Shown here one piece after another: positions 22,061-34,385 of a stretch of DNA of 64,000 nt. The stretch spans positions 1 to 64,000 of the forward strand of contig JACTVC010000012.1 in assembly GCA_018417955.1 (NCBI GenBank), given 5' to 3'. The position numbers were made by a program, and so were the translations under genes. Numbering within the stretch: the stretch's first letter is position 1; each line of letters begins with the position of its first letter. Under the pieces are notes generated by a model. The model was not told the origin of the DNA and ran no database searches. It worked only from the letters and a program-made list of their open reading frames with translations. Source of the stretch: Laccaria trichodermophora. Its lineage: Eukaryota > Basidiomycota > Agaricomycetes > Agaricales > Hydnangiaceae.

Positions 22061-23386
22061 CTCATGGTCACAAAAAGTAATGGAGCACATGCTTGGACAC
22101 ACTCACGCACCTTGCTCAACTTAGACAACAATTCTACATTTATGCATTAAGCTGGTAGGATATCCAGGAAAAAACTATATGTTCACATTAAGGGAATATG
22201 AGAGATATTATCTACAAAATTAGAATTGGGTATGGCCTCCTTTAGCTGCTAAAATGTCCTGCACATGCTCCTGCATAGTATCTATGTGTTTGTCTATATT
22301 GGAAATTGGCAGTGAGTCCCATGCATCCCTGACTGCATGGCAAAGCTCATCTACAGATGTAGGGGGGTGTGGTAAAGCATGTAGGACCTTTTTTAGTTCA
22401 TGCCAAACTGGCTCAATAGGATTTAAATCAGGGGATGATGGTGGGTGATATAGCAACGGAATGCCTGCAGTAAAAAACCAGTTCTGCGTCGATTTACTGC
22501 AGTGACTTGCTGCTCCGTCCTGTTGAAAATAGACCTTGCCCATCTCTCCAGTGACCTCAGCATGGAAAGAAGCCAAAACACCCTCAAGTACCTGGTCTTT
22601 GTATTGTGCTGAGTTCATCCCTCCTCCCTTCCCTCCTGGATATTCCAAAACAATCAATGGCCCCTTTCTCCCCTTCATGATACAGGCCCAGACCATAACA
22701 CACACGGAGGACTGCTTGAATGTCAGGACAAGGCAATCTTCATTCAGTACCTTGTCGGTGCATTGTGTTATGTAGATTTTGCCATGGTTGTCTCCAATAT
22801 AAACATAGCACTCATCAGACCAAATGACTTTCACCCAGTCAATCTCTGTAAATCTCTTGTACATTTGCGCCCACTGCACACAATCAACCTTGTGCCTCTT
22901 TGTAAGGTAGGGGACCTTTTGCACAGCTCATCTGTGGTATCCTTCCTTGGCTAAGATGTTTCAGACTGTACTCTTGCTGATTTTGGGCAATGTCGCATTT
23001 GCTATCTTGCAGAAGGGCTTTCTATGGTTGGTTACTGCAGTTCGGACCACAAGCTGTTTGGTTCGATCGGAAACCTCCTTTGGACAACCTGAGCGTTGCA
23101 AGTTCTGCAAGTTTCTGCTGGTTTCATATCTTTTCCAGATGTGGTCTGCTGAGGACTTTTTGATTCCAAACATACTGCCTGCTTCACGAACAGATTTCCC
23201 AGCTTTGACAGCACTGATGAATCAGTTTTTGGTAGGAGTGTCATATTGAGTGCGAGAAGTCTTATTCTCCTTCATGTAGTGGATAAAAACGAAGATGGGG
23301 TGGGTATATAGACTCAAATATTTTCAACCACCATCAACTTTGTGACATGCCAACTCATGTGCCCCATTACTTTTTGTGACCACAAG
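22061..23386 (-). mobile_element. Tc1/mariner element, copy 2, complete ends
   Basis: The inverted repeats begin CTCATGGTCACAAAAAGTAA (left, 22,061) and CTTGTGGTCACAAAAAGTAA (right, read inward from 23,386). They agree at 28 of 31 positions, and TA flanks both ends (22,059-22,060 and 23,387-23,388). The element is 1,326 bp and its single gene fills most of it. Short, nearly intact TIRs and a frame without indels suggest a fairly young insertion. Confidence 0.93.
22220..23275 (-). pseudogene. Tc1 transposase (DD34E) with three in-frame TGA codons
   Basis: One frame of 351 codons runs from ATG at 23,275 to the stop at 22,220. It starts with a helix-turn-helix domain (KAGKSVREAGSMFGIKKSSA...). 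The catalytic residues are in VIWSDECYVY, FQQDGAASH and SPDLNPIEPVW. The spacing between the second Asp and the Glu is 34 residues, the Tc1 type. Three TGA codons interrupt it (complements at 23,222-23,224, 22,961-22,963 and 22,928-22,930). Each sits where related proteins would accept Arg (CGA), so C-to-T change at CpG is the simplest cause. There are no frameshifts. The last 234 codons are open. Confidence 0.92.
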
Positions 23387-24383
23387 TACAGTGGTTGCAG
23401 CTCTCAAGGGACATTGGCTGTGAGGAGCGAACCACACAAGTGGTTTGGTGACAAGCAGCCAACAAAGGATCACAGAATCACTTTTTAAGAAAAGAAAAAA
23501 ACAGTTACTTTTTATGTAAACACCATAGCGGGCTTTGTGCCTGTAGATGTGCTACAGTTATTATAGAATAATATATAAAGTACAATCTATCTGTATATAC
23601 AGGATATCATAGACAAACAATATGCACATGTGGGTGCTTATATACCCAGAGGCTGTGCACAGACCATGTGGTCATGTTTGTGCTAAAATCCAGTTGTGAC
23701 AACAGCAAACAATGCCAACAACAATCAACAATCAACAATCAATGTCCTCCCACTGCCTGATTATGACGTCGCCCCCCACCACTCTAAGCCCCCTGCGAGC
23801 CACTGCTTGCAGGGTGGCAATGGTGTCTGTTCTTGGCCACAACAACCAGCAGCTGGATGCCTACATGAGAAACATAGTGCAAGATCCCAAACTGGGATAG
23901 GCAGAGCAAGTGCGACACCTTTTCCAGGCTGGAATATTGTGGGGGCAGGTCAATAAATATGTAGGGTAATACTCTTTGTTGTAATTACATTTTACCCTTT
24001 CCACAAAGAGGAAAGTCATTGGAAAAATTTGAATATTCTCACTTGGAATAGTTGAACAGATCCAAACAAAGAGTCCTTTCTCAGAAATCTCATCCTTTCT
24101 GGCCCCTTTTCACAGCATGTATCAATTTTCCATGGCATCTGAAAACAAAGGATCCCTTTCCTTTGGCTTTCCTCTTAATCTTACTCAATTGTTAAACTTT
24201 TACTACAATATCACAAACAGTAAAATCTTTTGAATATTTCAGCTTTTGTTCACCCTTTACCAGGATAGAAAAGGCAAAGCAACTTTCTTGGCCTAGATTT
24301 TTTAAAATCCCATGCCTTTCCCCACCAGACAAAATTTAAATATAATCAGGATGCTCTTGGAAAGAAAAAGTGTTGCACTTTCT

Positions 24384-26093
24384 TTTTTTTTTTTTTTTTT
24401 TTTTTCGAGTCAAATTTATAGTCCATTGGGGTGGAGCCCCATGTCAGACGTTACATTCTAGTAGACTACCTACAGCCCCAATGCCATTTATGCCTAACCC
24501 CCTGTAGATCCCCTCATGTACTGGTGGAGGCACACCCATGGCGATCATTCCCCCCAAAACCAGCCTGGCACAGAAACACCATTTAGAGGGGCATCCGTTA
24601 ACGTGGGCGGGGTAGTTACATCGTTCCCCCATATTTTGCATTCCGTCTGTTAAGTGTTTGGTCTTCCAAGTACCCGATCGTGAGTGATAGGTACAGCTTT
24701 AGGGATGAGCATGATTAGGCAAAGAGAAAATCCAGTTTTTGTGTTCTGTCACATGATGTGTTTCGTCCTCTTGAGCAGTGTGATGCTGGTGTTCTTGTCT
24801 TAATAGGTCTTGTGCTTGAGGTCCGTAAGCTGAGAGGTGGGTAGTGAGGAAAAAAGAGTGTGGTTTTGTGGGTGAGCCCACTGGCCAGAGTTAGCTCTGC
24901 TGTTGAGCCTTGATCTGGCGTAGTACTTCCTATATGAAAAGAGACAGGGCTACCTATCAACCTCCCTCAGGCTCTAAATGAGTTACATCACCTATTGCAT
25001 CGCCCAGAGTAGTCTTGAATCTGGTGGTTCTCCCAACATACTTGAGCAGTTCCTTTATGCCGTCCATATCCTCCAAAATTCCCTGCAAGTCCCTTGAGCA
25101 TTGGCCTAAGGCTTTGTCCATGTCATAGTGTTCGGCTGTGTATGTCTGACACTCGAAAAGATAATGGATGACTGTTTCCACTACTGACTCGTGCCCTGCC
25201 TCCCAGCAGCTCACGCAACACCTGACATCTGACCTGTTGATGTGGTGTAAGTACCCATTGAGCAGTATGTGTCCCATTTGAAGCTGTATTAGCAGACTGG
25301 ACTGTGATTGAGAGAGTGCATTGCTGATTTTTCGAAACTTGTTGAAAGGGAAGGCCTGATTGATGTGTTGGAACCTCATGAAGCGTGGCAAGGCTTTCCA
25401 TAGCTTGAGCCATCTGACCATCTGACTTTCTGCAAGCTCCTGTTTTGCTGCCACCATGCTGATAGGCAGAAGCTTCTGGAGGATGAGCGGTAGCTCCGCT
25501 GGCAAACTTGACTCCCCCTGCTCTGCTTTCTTTGCCTCCTCATCTACTCTCTCATTGCCCACTACTCCTTTATGTGCTGCTATCCACTTCAAGGCGAACT
25601 TGGCGGTATCTGTGGTGTTAAGCCTGTTAGTACTGTCATCCATGACCTCCATCAGCCTCATGTACTCCAGGACCAGATGCTGTCCTGGCCCTGAGTTCCT
25701 CACTCCTGTTGCCTTGATGAAGGCCTGACTGTCAGAGTAAGTAGTCACCTTCACCTTCCCTACCTCTGATCAACCTTGCAGCATCCACACTGCCAGTATG
25801 GATTCTACTGCTTTGCCTTCAAATGTGGTGTGCTGCTTGATCAACCCTAGATGAAAACATAAGATCTTTTCCAGTTCCTCTGTCCCTTTCCTGTACAACA
25901 CCACTGCTGCTCCAACCTTTCCCTCATAGCCTGATCCATCTGTGTAAATCTTGATGTCTGAGTTGTCATTCTTCTCTGCCTTAATCGAATCTTCCTTTGT
26001 ATCTGCAATTGTCATCATGAATTTGCTCTTGTATGTTGGCAGTCGAGGTTCTGGCATGATCGTTTCATATAGATGTGGTTTGATCTTGTAACT
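24384..26093 (-). mobile_element. 5'-truncated LINE, copy 2
   Basis: This is the same insertion as at 2,132-3,839, with the 16-bp duplication AAGTGTTGCACTTTCT at 24,368-24,383 and 26,094-26,109. The T-run is one or two bases longer than in copy 1. Confidence 0.92.
24957..26057 (-). pseudogene. LINE RNase H and Cys/His C terminus, copy 2
   Basis: The C-terminal 265 codons are one open frame here (24,957-25,754), because the C-run near 25,514 has five bases instead of four. The RNase H part upstream (25,770-26,057) is separated by the same TGA as in copy 1. Domains are as described there. Confidence 0.85.
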
Positions 26094-26519
26094 AAGTGTT
26101 GCACTTTCTCAAGATATCCTGATTGGTAATGTTGGGCAATGTTTCTCATGCTAATGAATGAATGGTGGAGGTAAATGCAAGGCAACAATGGTGGTGACAA
26201 TGTATGATGTTGTCATTGTCTAGGTCCTTTGTGCCAATCCAGGTAAGCCAACATAACTCTCCCCCATTCACCTGTCTGACTCTGAATCCAGGTGCCACAT
26301 CGCTGACACTGTCAGCAATGTGGCAACCAAATGGTGAATGACTGATGTCGTCTTTGGTGTTGGTTGGGACCAGATTGTAACTTGTTGGTACCACTGTGAA
26401 TGCCTCACCTGCTTGACCACCTCCTTACTATCATTACTTTCCACTCCCTGATGCACACTACCAGCTCATGATACTTATGCTCACCTATGCCATCTGTCAC
26501 TATTTGTACTATGTCACAT

Positions 26520-27529
26520 TGTTAGAGTTTGATGACTCGTACGTTGGTGTATTCCTATGAATACAAACATCAGTTGTAGTAGTTGAATTGAAACATACGT
26601 ATAGTTGTGTTGACATGTTGAAGAGTCAAGTCAAGTATGATATTCCCTAGATCACGTGAGTTCTTAGCATGATTGATGAGTGATTCGGTAATGAGTAACA
26701 TCATGAAACAAGTTGTGAATTGTTGATGAAGAACACTGTAAATCTGAAATGTTAGTCCTCAGACATTAACAGTTCGGATCAAGTATGTGATAGCTCAAAC
26801 GCTTTATCAAGTACTTGAAACAGCTAACTAAGTCTTTTATTCAAGATCTTAAGTTCAGACAAATGTGGGGTAAAGTAAGTATGATTTCTGTAGCTTTACT
26901 GACATGTCATATACCTAAAGTACTTAGTTCCAGAACCTAGAAGAACTTAGAAGAATGTTTAAGAATGTTCCGTCCTTGTTTGTCTTTGTTCAACATGTTT
27001 GTTTGTTAGGTTCTGTTTGTCAATCGCCTATACTGCAAACACGTCGCTAACACATTCAAGAACTGGATTTGAGGTATATTAGCACACTACAACCGGATGT
27101 CCTACGTGCTATTGAGAATCACAAAATAGAAATTACAATGTAAATGATCTGAGTGAACCTTAGAGTAATGGAATGATAGGGAATAAATAGAGGTACTATA
27201 ACACACATGTTCACTACCACTGTACTTATACCTTGTGTTGTACATGAGGAATATCATCTATTACTACACCTACATCCTCTGACTGCTTAAGCACATAGCC
27301 CTACCAGCAGCTCTTCTTAGGCACTAAGAGAATAAGGCGTCAGCAGACTAGATCTTCGTCAATCCACACAATCTCTGCAGGAACTGTCCTTGGAGGCTGG
27401 AATACAGGAACATTGGACTGTCACGTTTCATGACTCTGAGTGTTTGATCATTAGAGCAGAGTCTTCACACCTTCATCTGCTAGGGTATCCTACAGCTTTC
27501 CCACTACTTGAGTGATCACTACATCAACA
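26520..27529. repeat. Possible LTR, copy 2
   Basis: Identical block to 4,266-5,275 as far as I compared. The same caution applies: TG...CA ends and a possible primer site, but no target duplication or partner LTR. Confidence 0.25.
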
Positions 27530-27948
27530 GTGGTTCACACAGATTCCTGGTTGCCCTTCTTTGGGAGTTGAAAAACAACACTAGGAATTACTACCACCTA
27601 TGTACTTGTAAACAAGCTTCTATTAAGGGAAAAATAGTTCTAGATAGTCTTCATGTTTCCTAGTTTCCAGAAACCTAGAAACCAGGGGAAACCACTGAAA
27701 GCTGAAATCTATTTCTCCATCTTACTGATGAAGTTTAGAAAAGCTGCAAATACAAAAAGCCAGGCTCAGTACCCTGTAAAGCCACTGTTTTTGAATGCAT
27801 TCAGGTTGTCATGGGTTTGATTTTGATCAATGTAATTTCCAACTTTCCAGCTTTTTCACTTGTGGCAAGTCAAAAAGTGGGAAAACTAGATATGTAAATC
27901 TTGATCTTGCTGATGTATGTTTTGATGTCTGATGTATCTTTCTTGTAG

Positions 27949-28100
27949 CTGCACCTGCAGAACTGCCCCTGTTAACGAGGCAGGAGGCAGAAGTATAACC
28001 TGCAACTGCACAAAGTGAGTCGCTGTTGTGTTGGTGGGACACTAGTTGCTGATGAATTTCAATCAGCTGTGTGTACAAGCTGGAGGAATGCAAGTGCTAA
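27949..28100 (+). pseudogene. Metallothionein 3' half (exons 3 and 4), copy 2
   Basis: This is the partner of the 5' half at 18,722-18,855 and identical in layout to 5,695-5,846. Exon 3 is 27,949-28,014 and exon 4 is 28,067-28,100. It has lost one cysteine codon and several CpG sites. Confidence 0.92.
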
Positions 28101-28906
28101 GTGGACAGGAACCCATTGAATTTTTGTAGTAGTATGTAATAAAGTAATCATAATGGTTGCTTGTAATGAACACAGTAGTGTGCAAAAACACTGGAGATCT
28201 TCTCATCTTCAACCAGGGTTACCCCTCAATTGACCTGAACCCAGTAATAATGAGTATGTGAGCTGTAGTGGCATTTCATTGTAGGGGAGTAAATATACTG
28301 AACACTTTCTGAAGAGCATCATGAATCAAGCCACATTTTACTGGCATGTATGTACAAAAAGCAAAAGTCATCTAGGCGAAAATTCAACGAAATGTTCTGC
28401 CCAGGTATAAGAAGTCAAATGTGTCTGTTGTGTGGATTATCAGTACAAGCTGGATTGCAGTACAAATGAAGGCAATACACTGACATGGTAATACTGGCTG
28501 TTATCATCAGAAAATTGAGGCAAAGCATTGGGTTTTGCTTTCAGGGGAACCTGCAGTCTCTGTATATCTGGGCATATTCAGGAAGGGGGAGTGCACACAG
28601 GTGATATGATGGTGTGTTTTCACCTCAAGGTCAAGCCTGTCTTGTTGAGAATATTATCAATCCCTTGCTTCTTCAAGAATTCGGAAAATGGCTTGGAATT
28701 ATCATAGAGGGTATCAACGACATCAGCAAGGATGTACAGCTTGGTCTTCTTATCATCTAAGCAGAGCAAGGAATGACCTACAAAGTATTCATGTAATCAG
28801 TCAGGACATACTGAAATACATGTGGTTCCACTCCATGCCTTCAAAATAAAGTTAGAATTAAACTGTCCAGCCATGGCAATAAAAGGCTTACCTGCTTTAC
28901 TTTATC

Positions 28907-29944
28907 ACATGGGGCAAACAGCATTCCTTGCCTGATAAAGAGGTAATAAATGACAGATAATTATGTACATTAGTTAATTCCCCATTAGTGTCAAAAATGT
29001 TCAAATGAAAAGGTTTCATTGTTATTTCAACTTTGCACCCACAAAAAGGTGATATCATGTCTGCAAAATATTTATTAATGGTTACTGGTGCAAGAATGAT
29101 TGAAAAACAAAAGAAATCTTTGTGAGGAAAGAAAGATAAAGAAAGACCCTGTTTTCTCTTGGCAAAAATGATGAGGCAACTATTTAATGTCTTGAAAGGC
29201 CTTTCTTGGCACTGTAAAAAGCAATAAAGGAAAATTAAATTTTACCCTCTTAAACAAAGGAACCCTGAGAGATAATTTTAATTCTTTGTTCCTGTTCCCT
29301 CAGGTCAAAAAGATCTTTCAATGACATTAAATAGTTGCCTCATCACAGTGGACGCATGACAAGATAATTTGTGTTGGAATATGTTAAAAATATCTTTTGG
29401 AAGTTCCTTATTTTTTCCCTGTCTTCTACCAGATATGTTTGAAAACATGTAGAACATATTGAGATACATATATAGACAATTCAAATTGACCCAATATCTT
29501 TCAAGTAAGTTTCTATATGTTTTTAACCTGTTTTATACGTATTTAATCTTCATTTATTGAAGAAAATGTTTGTAGATGTATTACATGTTTCTTACTAGAA
29601 AACAGAAAAAAAATAAGGAACTTCCAAAAGATATTTTTAGAGTATTTCAGTGCAGATTATCTTGTCATGTGTCCAGTGTCATTGTTGCCAAGGTAAAACA
29701 GGGTCTTTCTCTATCTTCCTTTCCTGGCAAAAATTTCTTTTGTTTCTCAGTAATTCCTGCACTAACAAACCACCAATAGCTATTTTACATACATGACATC
29801 ACCTTTTTGTGGGTGCAAAGTTGAAATGACAATGAAATTTTTTTATCTGAACATTTTGACACTAATGTGGGATCAAGTATTTAACATAGTTATCTACTTT
29901 TTATTACCTCTTTACCAGGCAATGAACCCTGTTTGCCCCTTGGG
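28907..29944. mobile_element. Long-hairpin element with nested MITE, copy 2
   Basis: Copy of 6,653-7,690. The nested 177-bp MITE is at 29,169-29,345. Confidence 0.85.
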
Positions 29945-30254
29945 TATCCCATAGACTATCCATAAGCTTAGTGTTAACTGATTCACCTTCCCTGGAAACA
30001 CAGCCATTGGCTTGGACCATGAACCAATTCATGAAATACCCAACAATAGCAGCAGTGCAATTATCACAGAGCAAAGGGGACCAGAACTTTAAAACTTTAT
30101 TCAAACCTACATAATTGGCATCAATGATATTTGAAACCTTGATGCAGTCGAAATGGATGCTCAAAGGGATGCCATCTGCAGCCAATGAGCCTGCTCAAAT
30201 CCTGCATGCAAGGTCACATGCATCAAGCATCTGGACAAATAAGGATGTTGATGT

Positions 30255-31325
30255 TGGAACAGGCAGAGGTGCTTCCCCAGCATATAGCTAGCTGGGTAGA
30301 TGGTGGTATTGCTGTGAGTAGCTATGACATGTGATACATGTATGGGTGTGCACATGACTGCACTCTGAAGCAGGGAATCCCTATGTGGTTTGTAATAACA
30401 CAGCGCGGCAAGCCGCATGGCCCGCTACGGTCCATTTCAATCAAACATTAATTTATACAAGCATGAAGAATATTTAACGGCCATCAATATGTGGGATGAC
30501 ACCAAGGTGGAGGACTTTTTAAACTCGCATCCGATTTTGGACAATGTAACTTGTCCCATGGACCTCCTTGTACTTAAAAACCATCTCCGTCATTTCATTG
30601 GTTAATAAGTTTTTGGACTGTTTTTCATTTGCAATTTCTTTGTACAGACTATGTAGATAACTTTACACTGTATATTCTTGTCATTGCTTGCACTGAATGA
30701 TGTCCATATTGGTGAAGAGATTGAGTCCATAATACAGCGAAGTTACTATCAATTTACGTGTCCTATAAAATTCTTTATCTGCTCGAATTATTTAGTATGT
30801 ATTCTGAAATCAAACAAGTCCTTCCTCCGATAAAGATATTATGTACTTTAAATTCAGGCATCATCCACATCTGCCATGATTTGGTCTTCATTCGCCAAGT
30901 CATCTGTATCAGCTGTGCCAGACGTGGACGCTGACAACGGGGTGACTGAGGCTTTTTCTTTCCCTTTAGTGGTTGCTCTTACACTGGCAGGTTCATGACA
31001 AGCGTGATTACAGAGTCGTCGTATAAAAAAAACAAATAGGGCGAGGATTCCTGACTTGCTTTTAATTCAGCGCAGACTGTTACATACAACAAATATAGAT
31101 AGAGAAGAAATTTACATGATGAGTTGTTATCATCTGCCCATTTGTTCATCCTGATCACTTGCTCATGACATGTTTGGCTACAACATGATATCCATGTTCA
31201 GTTCCAGCGTCCCGCAGCCTAGAGCGAGAGTGCGTGTGACCGTGTGAAGAAACGTGATGTCTCAGTGGCACGTGCAGCACGTGAATTTTTTCCCACCCAT
31301 GGACCCACCACAAGACCCACTACTA
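30255..31325. other. Insertion of unknown type, copy 2
   Basis: Copy of about 8,001-9,071. The change from CpG-poor to CpG-rich sequence falls at about 30,400, inside this insertion. Confidence 0.5.
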
Positions 31326-31415
31326 ACGTAGCGGGAATCTATCGGCCACCCCACGCAGCTGTTCAGAGAGGAAAAAGTAGTAGCAGCCGTAAATGTTTTC
31401 GGCGTTGGCTCCGTG

Positions 31416-32750
31416 AATCAGTTGAGATTGCTGTGTTTGACAGCAGTTGCTTACCTTGCAACCGTAATCAATCCCCTTCGCCTGCCGACACTCAGGAAGG
31501 TGCTTGAAATCAGAGCCGCCATCTGTCCTCGTCAACTCCATGAGCCCTCTCGTCCACGCCGCTTAAGACCACAGGGAGCCATAGTATTGACTGAGAGGAC
31601 CTTAGACGTGAAAGTGAGGGAGGGAGGTTCTGCCCGCGAACGTACGTCAAATCCTTCTCGAACGATCACTGCGTTGACTTACCAAAATTGAAGCCAAAGT
31701 TTCATTGCAATTGCGTTCTACAAAAGGTTCGTTAGTGTTAACAGCGGAATGGTGCTGAAGACCACTTACCGAACGAGAGAGCAGAACTTTCCGTCCTGCT
31801 GCCCAGCCGCTTCAAACGGATCGTCATCCCCTGATGCCCACGCTCTTGCACTGCGTCGCCGTCCTGCACGTTGTCCAGACCTCGCAGTAAGATCGTTTCC
31901 GACGCCCCACTCACGACCGTAAGTCGTCCCCCCCTTTAATTGCCATTTCGCTGGGTAGAAGTCGTTTCTTGCTGTCTAATAGGGTCCGAGTCGTCATGAC
32001 TTTTTTTTGAAAAGGTAGGTGAGCGTCAAAAATTTTTGTGGAGTTGTAGACAACTTACCCGATGTTACAACGACTCGTGTCGTCGGTCGCCATCCTCTCA
32101 AGTCACGTGATCGCCGTCGGCATCATCTTCCCCCGTTGGTCTGACTGGTGCGACGTTGTTGTAGTAAGCAGCCTCGCCGTGGAGTTCTCGCTGTCCAGAC
32201 CTCGGATTAGCGTTGTTTCGGAGGTCCAACTAACGAACGTAAGCCGTTTCTGTCCCATCAAGGTGATCTCGTCGTCGTGAAAGTCATCTCTTGTGGTCTA
32301 GGGGGTCGTCGTGAGTTGCGGGGATAGGTACATAGCCGGATGACTTACCCAACATCCAAACAGCCCTTGCTGACATGTTTCCCGTCCTTCACCTAATCCA
32401 TATCGCCGCCCTCACTTGCCATCCCTCCCCAACGAACGCACCGTTGGTCTGTCCAGCGTGACATCGATGAAATTGCGTGGGTATCCATGTTGTCGACGAC
32501 GTCTGCTATGCGGTCAAAACGCTGACTTTTCGTCTTGAAGTTGCCTTGGGACGGCGTGTCATCGTCGTTGGAGGTGATGATGGTAAGTGGAAGGAAGTCG
32601 GTGCAAAACGAGTGAATAGTAGTGATACGCCTGTAATAGCGGCCGAAAACGTTGAAATTTGAATACGAGTGAGCAAGTCATAGATAGCACATACTTACCC
32701 GAGCACAGGTTGAACGACGTCGTGAACCTGTTCGACATTGACCCCACGTT
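31416..32750. repeat. Diverged tandem-repeat region, copy 2
   Basis: Copy of 9,162-10,500, with scattered base substitutions (for example near 31,888, 32,035, 32,555 and 32,734) rather than only run-length differences. Confidence 0.65.
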
Positions 32751-32858
32751 GACGTGTACCGCGTGATGGGTGTTGGAGTGAAAGCCAGTGCCACACCAAT
32801 GCCACACTTGCGTGATGTCATGACTCCGACTGAAGTCACACCATCTCCTCTTCCAACA

Positions 32859-32864
32859 TATAAA
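32859..32864 (+). promoter_or_regulatory. TATA box candidate of 2H-phosphoesterase copy B
   Basis: TATAAA at the same distance from the conserved frame as in copy A. Confidence 0.5.
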
Positions 32865-32990
32865 TCAGAGCTCTCCAGCTTCCATTTCACATATCCACTA
32901 CCTGCAAATGTGTATACTTTGACCAAGGTTTTCAAAGGTATTACTGTTCAGCCATCTTACGTCGTGCATACTAGGTTCTTAACATTAACC

Positions 32991-34122
32991 GTGGCGTCAT
33001 CCATCGAATCCAACACCGGCGGAGGTGGTCGTGCAGGACGAAAATCCAAAAGGTCGGATCGTGTTTCTACACGCGACGGACAAGGCGATGGCGTAAGGAA
33101 GGCATGGCCTAAGAAAGTAGCTGCTCCAAAGGTCGATGGGAACAAGATCCGTCCAACACATTGTAAGTCAGGATCTTCCCAATTTAACTCTATTTTTGAT
33201 CCCTCAAACAGTTCTCGCTCTCCCTCTCGTAAGTCCTATCACTCCCTTACTTTTGAACAACTCGATTAAACTGAACTGGATGAAGAACAACCACCGTACT
33301 CTGCGCGCCAAAGTCGACGCTTTTCAAAATGCGTTACTAGCACAAGGGCGTCCCAACCCTCAAGTTCCCGGAGCGTCGACACCCATTGGTGGGCTCGACA
33401 AATCCATCGTGATCGACCCAAGAAGGATACATCTCACTCTCGGCGTAATGGCGCTCGAGGCCGACGATTCAGATCCAAGCCCATCCACATCCACACCAAC
33501 CAAGAAAACACCACAAACCGCACTCGCACTCCTCGCTTCCCTCCGCCCACATATCCTAGACATCCTCAACGGCGGTGAGGGCGTCAAAGTAACATTAAAC
33601 GAAATGGGGTGGTTCCCTGAAGGTCGTGGCAACGGAAAGGGCAAGAACGTGCTGTTTTTCGGGCCTGGGAGTGTTGAAGGCCAGAAGCTCTGGGCTGTCT
33701 CTGGTAAATATTCCCATTTTACCGTCTTCTTAGATACTAGCTGATTCTGGTGTTAGATCTAATACATCAAAAGTTCAAACAAGAAGGATACATCACCGAT
33801 ACGCGACCACTCAAAGTTTGTCTTTTATGATTTTTCCGTAAGATTAGTACTCAAGACGGTTTAGCTACATTGCACCATCCTCAACACGAGCCATCGAAAA
33901 CCGCGGAACTTCAGGCTAGGATTGGACATTGAGGATGTTTTGGTGAGCGACGCTATGCGGAATTTATTGGCAGGCGGTGCGTCGGAAACGCTAGCGAACG
34001 CGGGAAACGTGAAAGTGGACTCTTTGGGGACGTACGATGTGCGTGAGGTTCAGCTGTGGGTTATGGGAAGCCATGGACCCGATAATGAGTATGTGAGCTG
34101 TGGTGGCATTTCGTTGTCGTAA
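32991..34122 (+). CDS. 2H phosphoesterase (AKAP7/ASCC1-type), paralogue B
   Basis: The exon-intron structure is identical to paralogue A: first conserved codon GTG at 32,991, first exon end 33,162, stop at 34,122. Both HxT motifs, IHLTLGVM and LHCTILNTSH, are intact. A, B and C differ by a few amino acids each, and B and C share changes that A lacks (ALEADDS and VTLNEMGWFPEG). It is the first gene of the complete module, followed by the metallothionein. The start codon is unresolved, as in A. Confidence 0.82.
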
Positions 34123-34385
34123 GGAAATCTTTAGTACTCCGGCTGCGTTTGACATTTCTTCTGGTCATGTCTTTCTTTGCGATTCTGTTATCAGACTACA
34201 GCTTCTACGTGAAACTCGACGCGTTCACGTCGGGCAAGGAGGGTGTCTTACTCAACTCTAATCCAGCTGCGCCATTTACGCAGCCATGTGGATATGTAGA
34301 GCCTCGCCTCGCCGAATTCATCAGCGGCACCGCAACTTCTGTGCGATGTTGAAGCTGAATTCACAGTCTAATGTAGGCTCGTTTA

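Larger units (their letters stand above)
18889..27917. mobile_element. 9.0-kb composite transposon cluster inserted in a metallothionein intron
   Basis: In the intact gene the intron reads GGGGGGGAATATGTCTTGATG. Here it stops after GGGGAATA at 18,888 and resumes at TGTTTTGATG from 27,918. The ends carry a short inverted repeat, TACATCAG...CTGATGTA. Inside are a hairpin MITE (18,922), a fossil Tc1 (19,785), a second Tc1 (22,061), a LINE (24,384) and an LTR-like block (26,520). Which element arrived first cannot be told from sequence alone. Unclassified gaps are 19,565-19,782, 21,839-22,058, 23,389-24,367, 26,110-26,519 and 27,530-27,917. Confidence 0.85.
28285..31415 (-). pseudogene. Decayed MYND/DUF4470 gene 3' part, copy 2
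   Basis: Same structure as 6,031-9,161, with the hairpin element at 28,907-29,944 and the unknown insertion at about 30,255-31,325. Compared with the intact gene at 37,860-37,970, most CpG dinucleotides near 30,120-30,235 have become TpG or CpA; gatgcggtcgaaacgg against gatgcagtcgaaatgg is one example. Confidence 0.88.
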
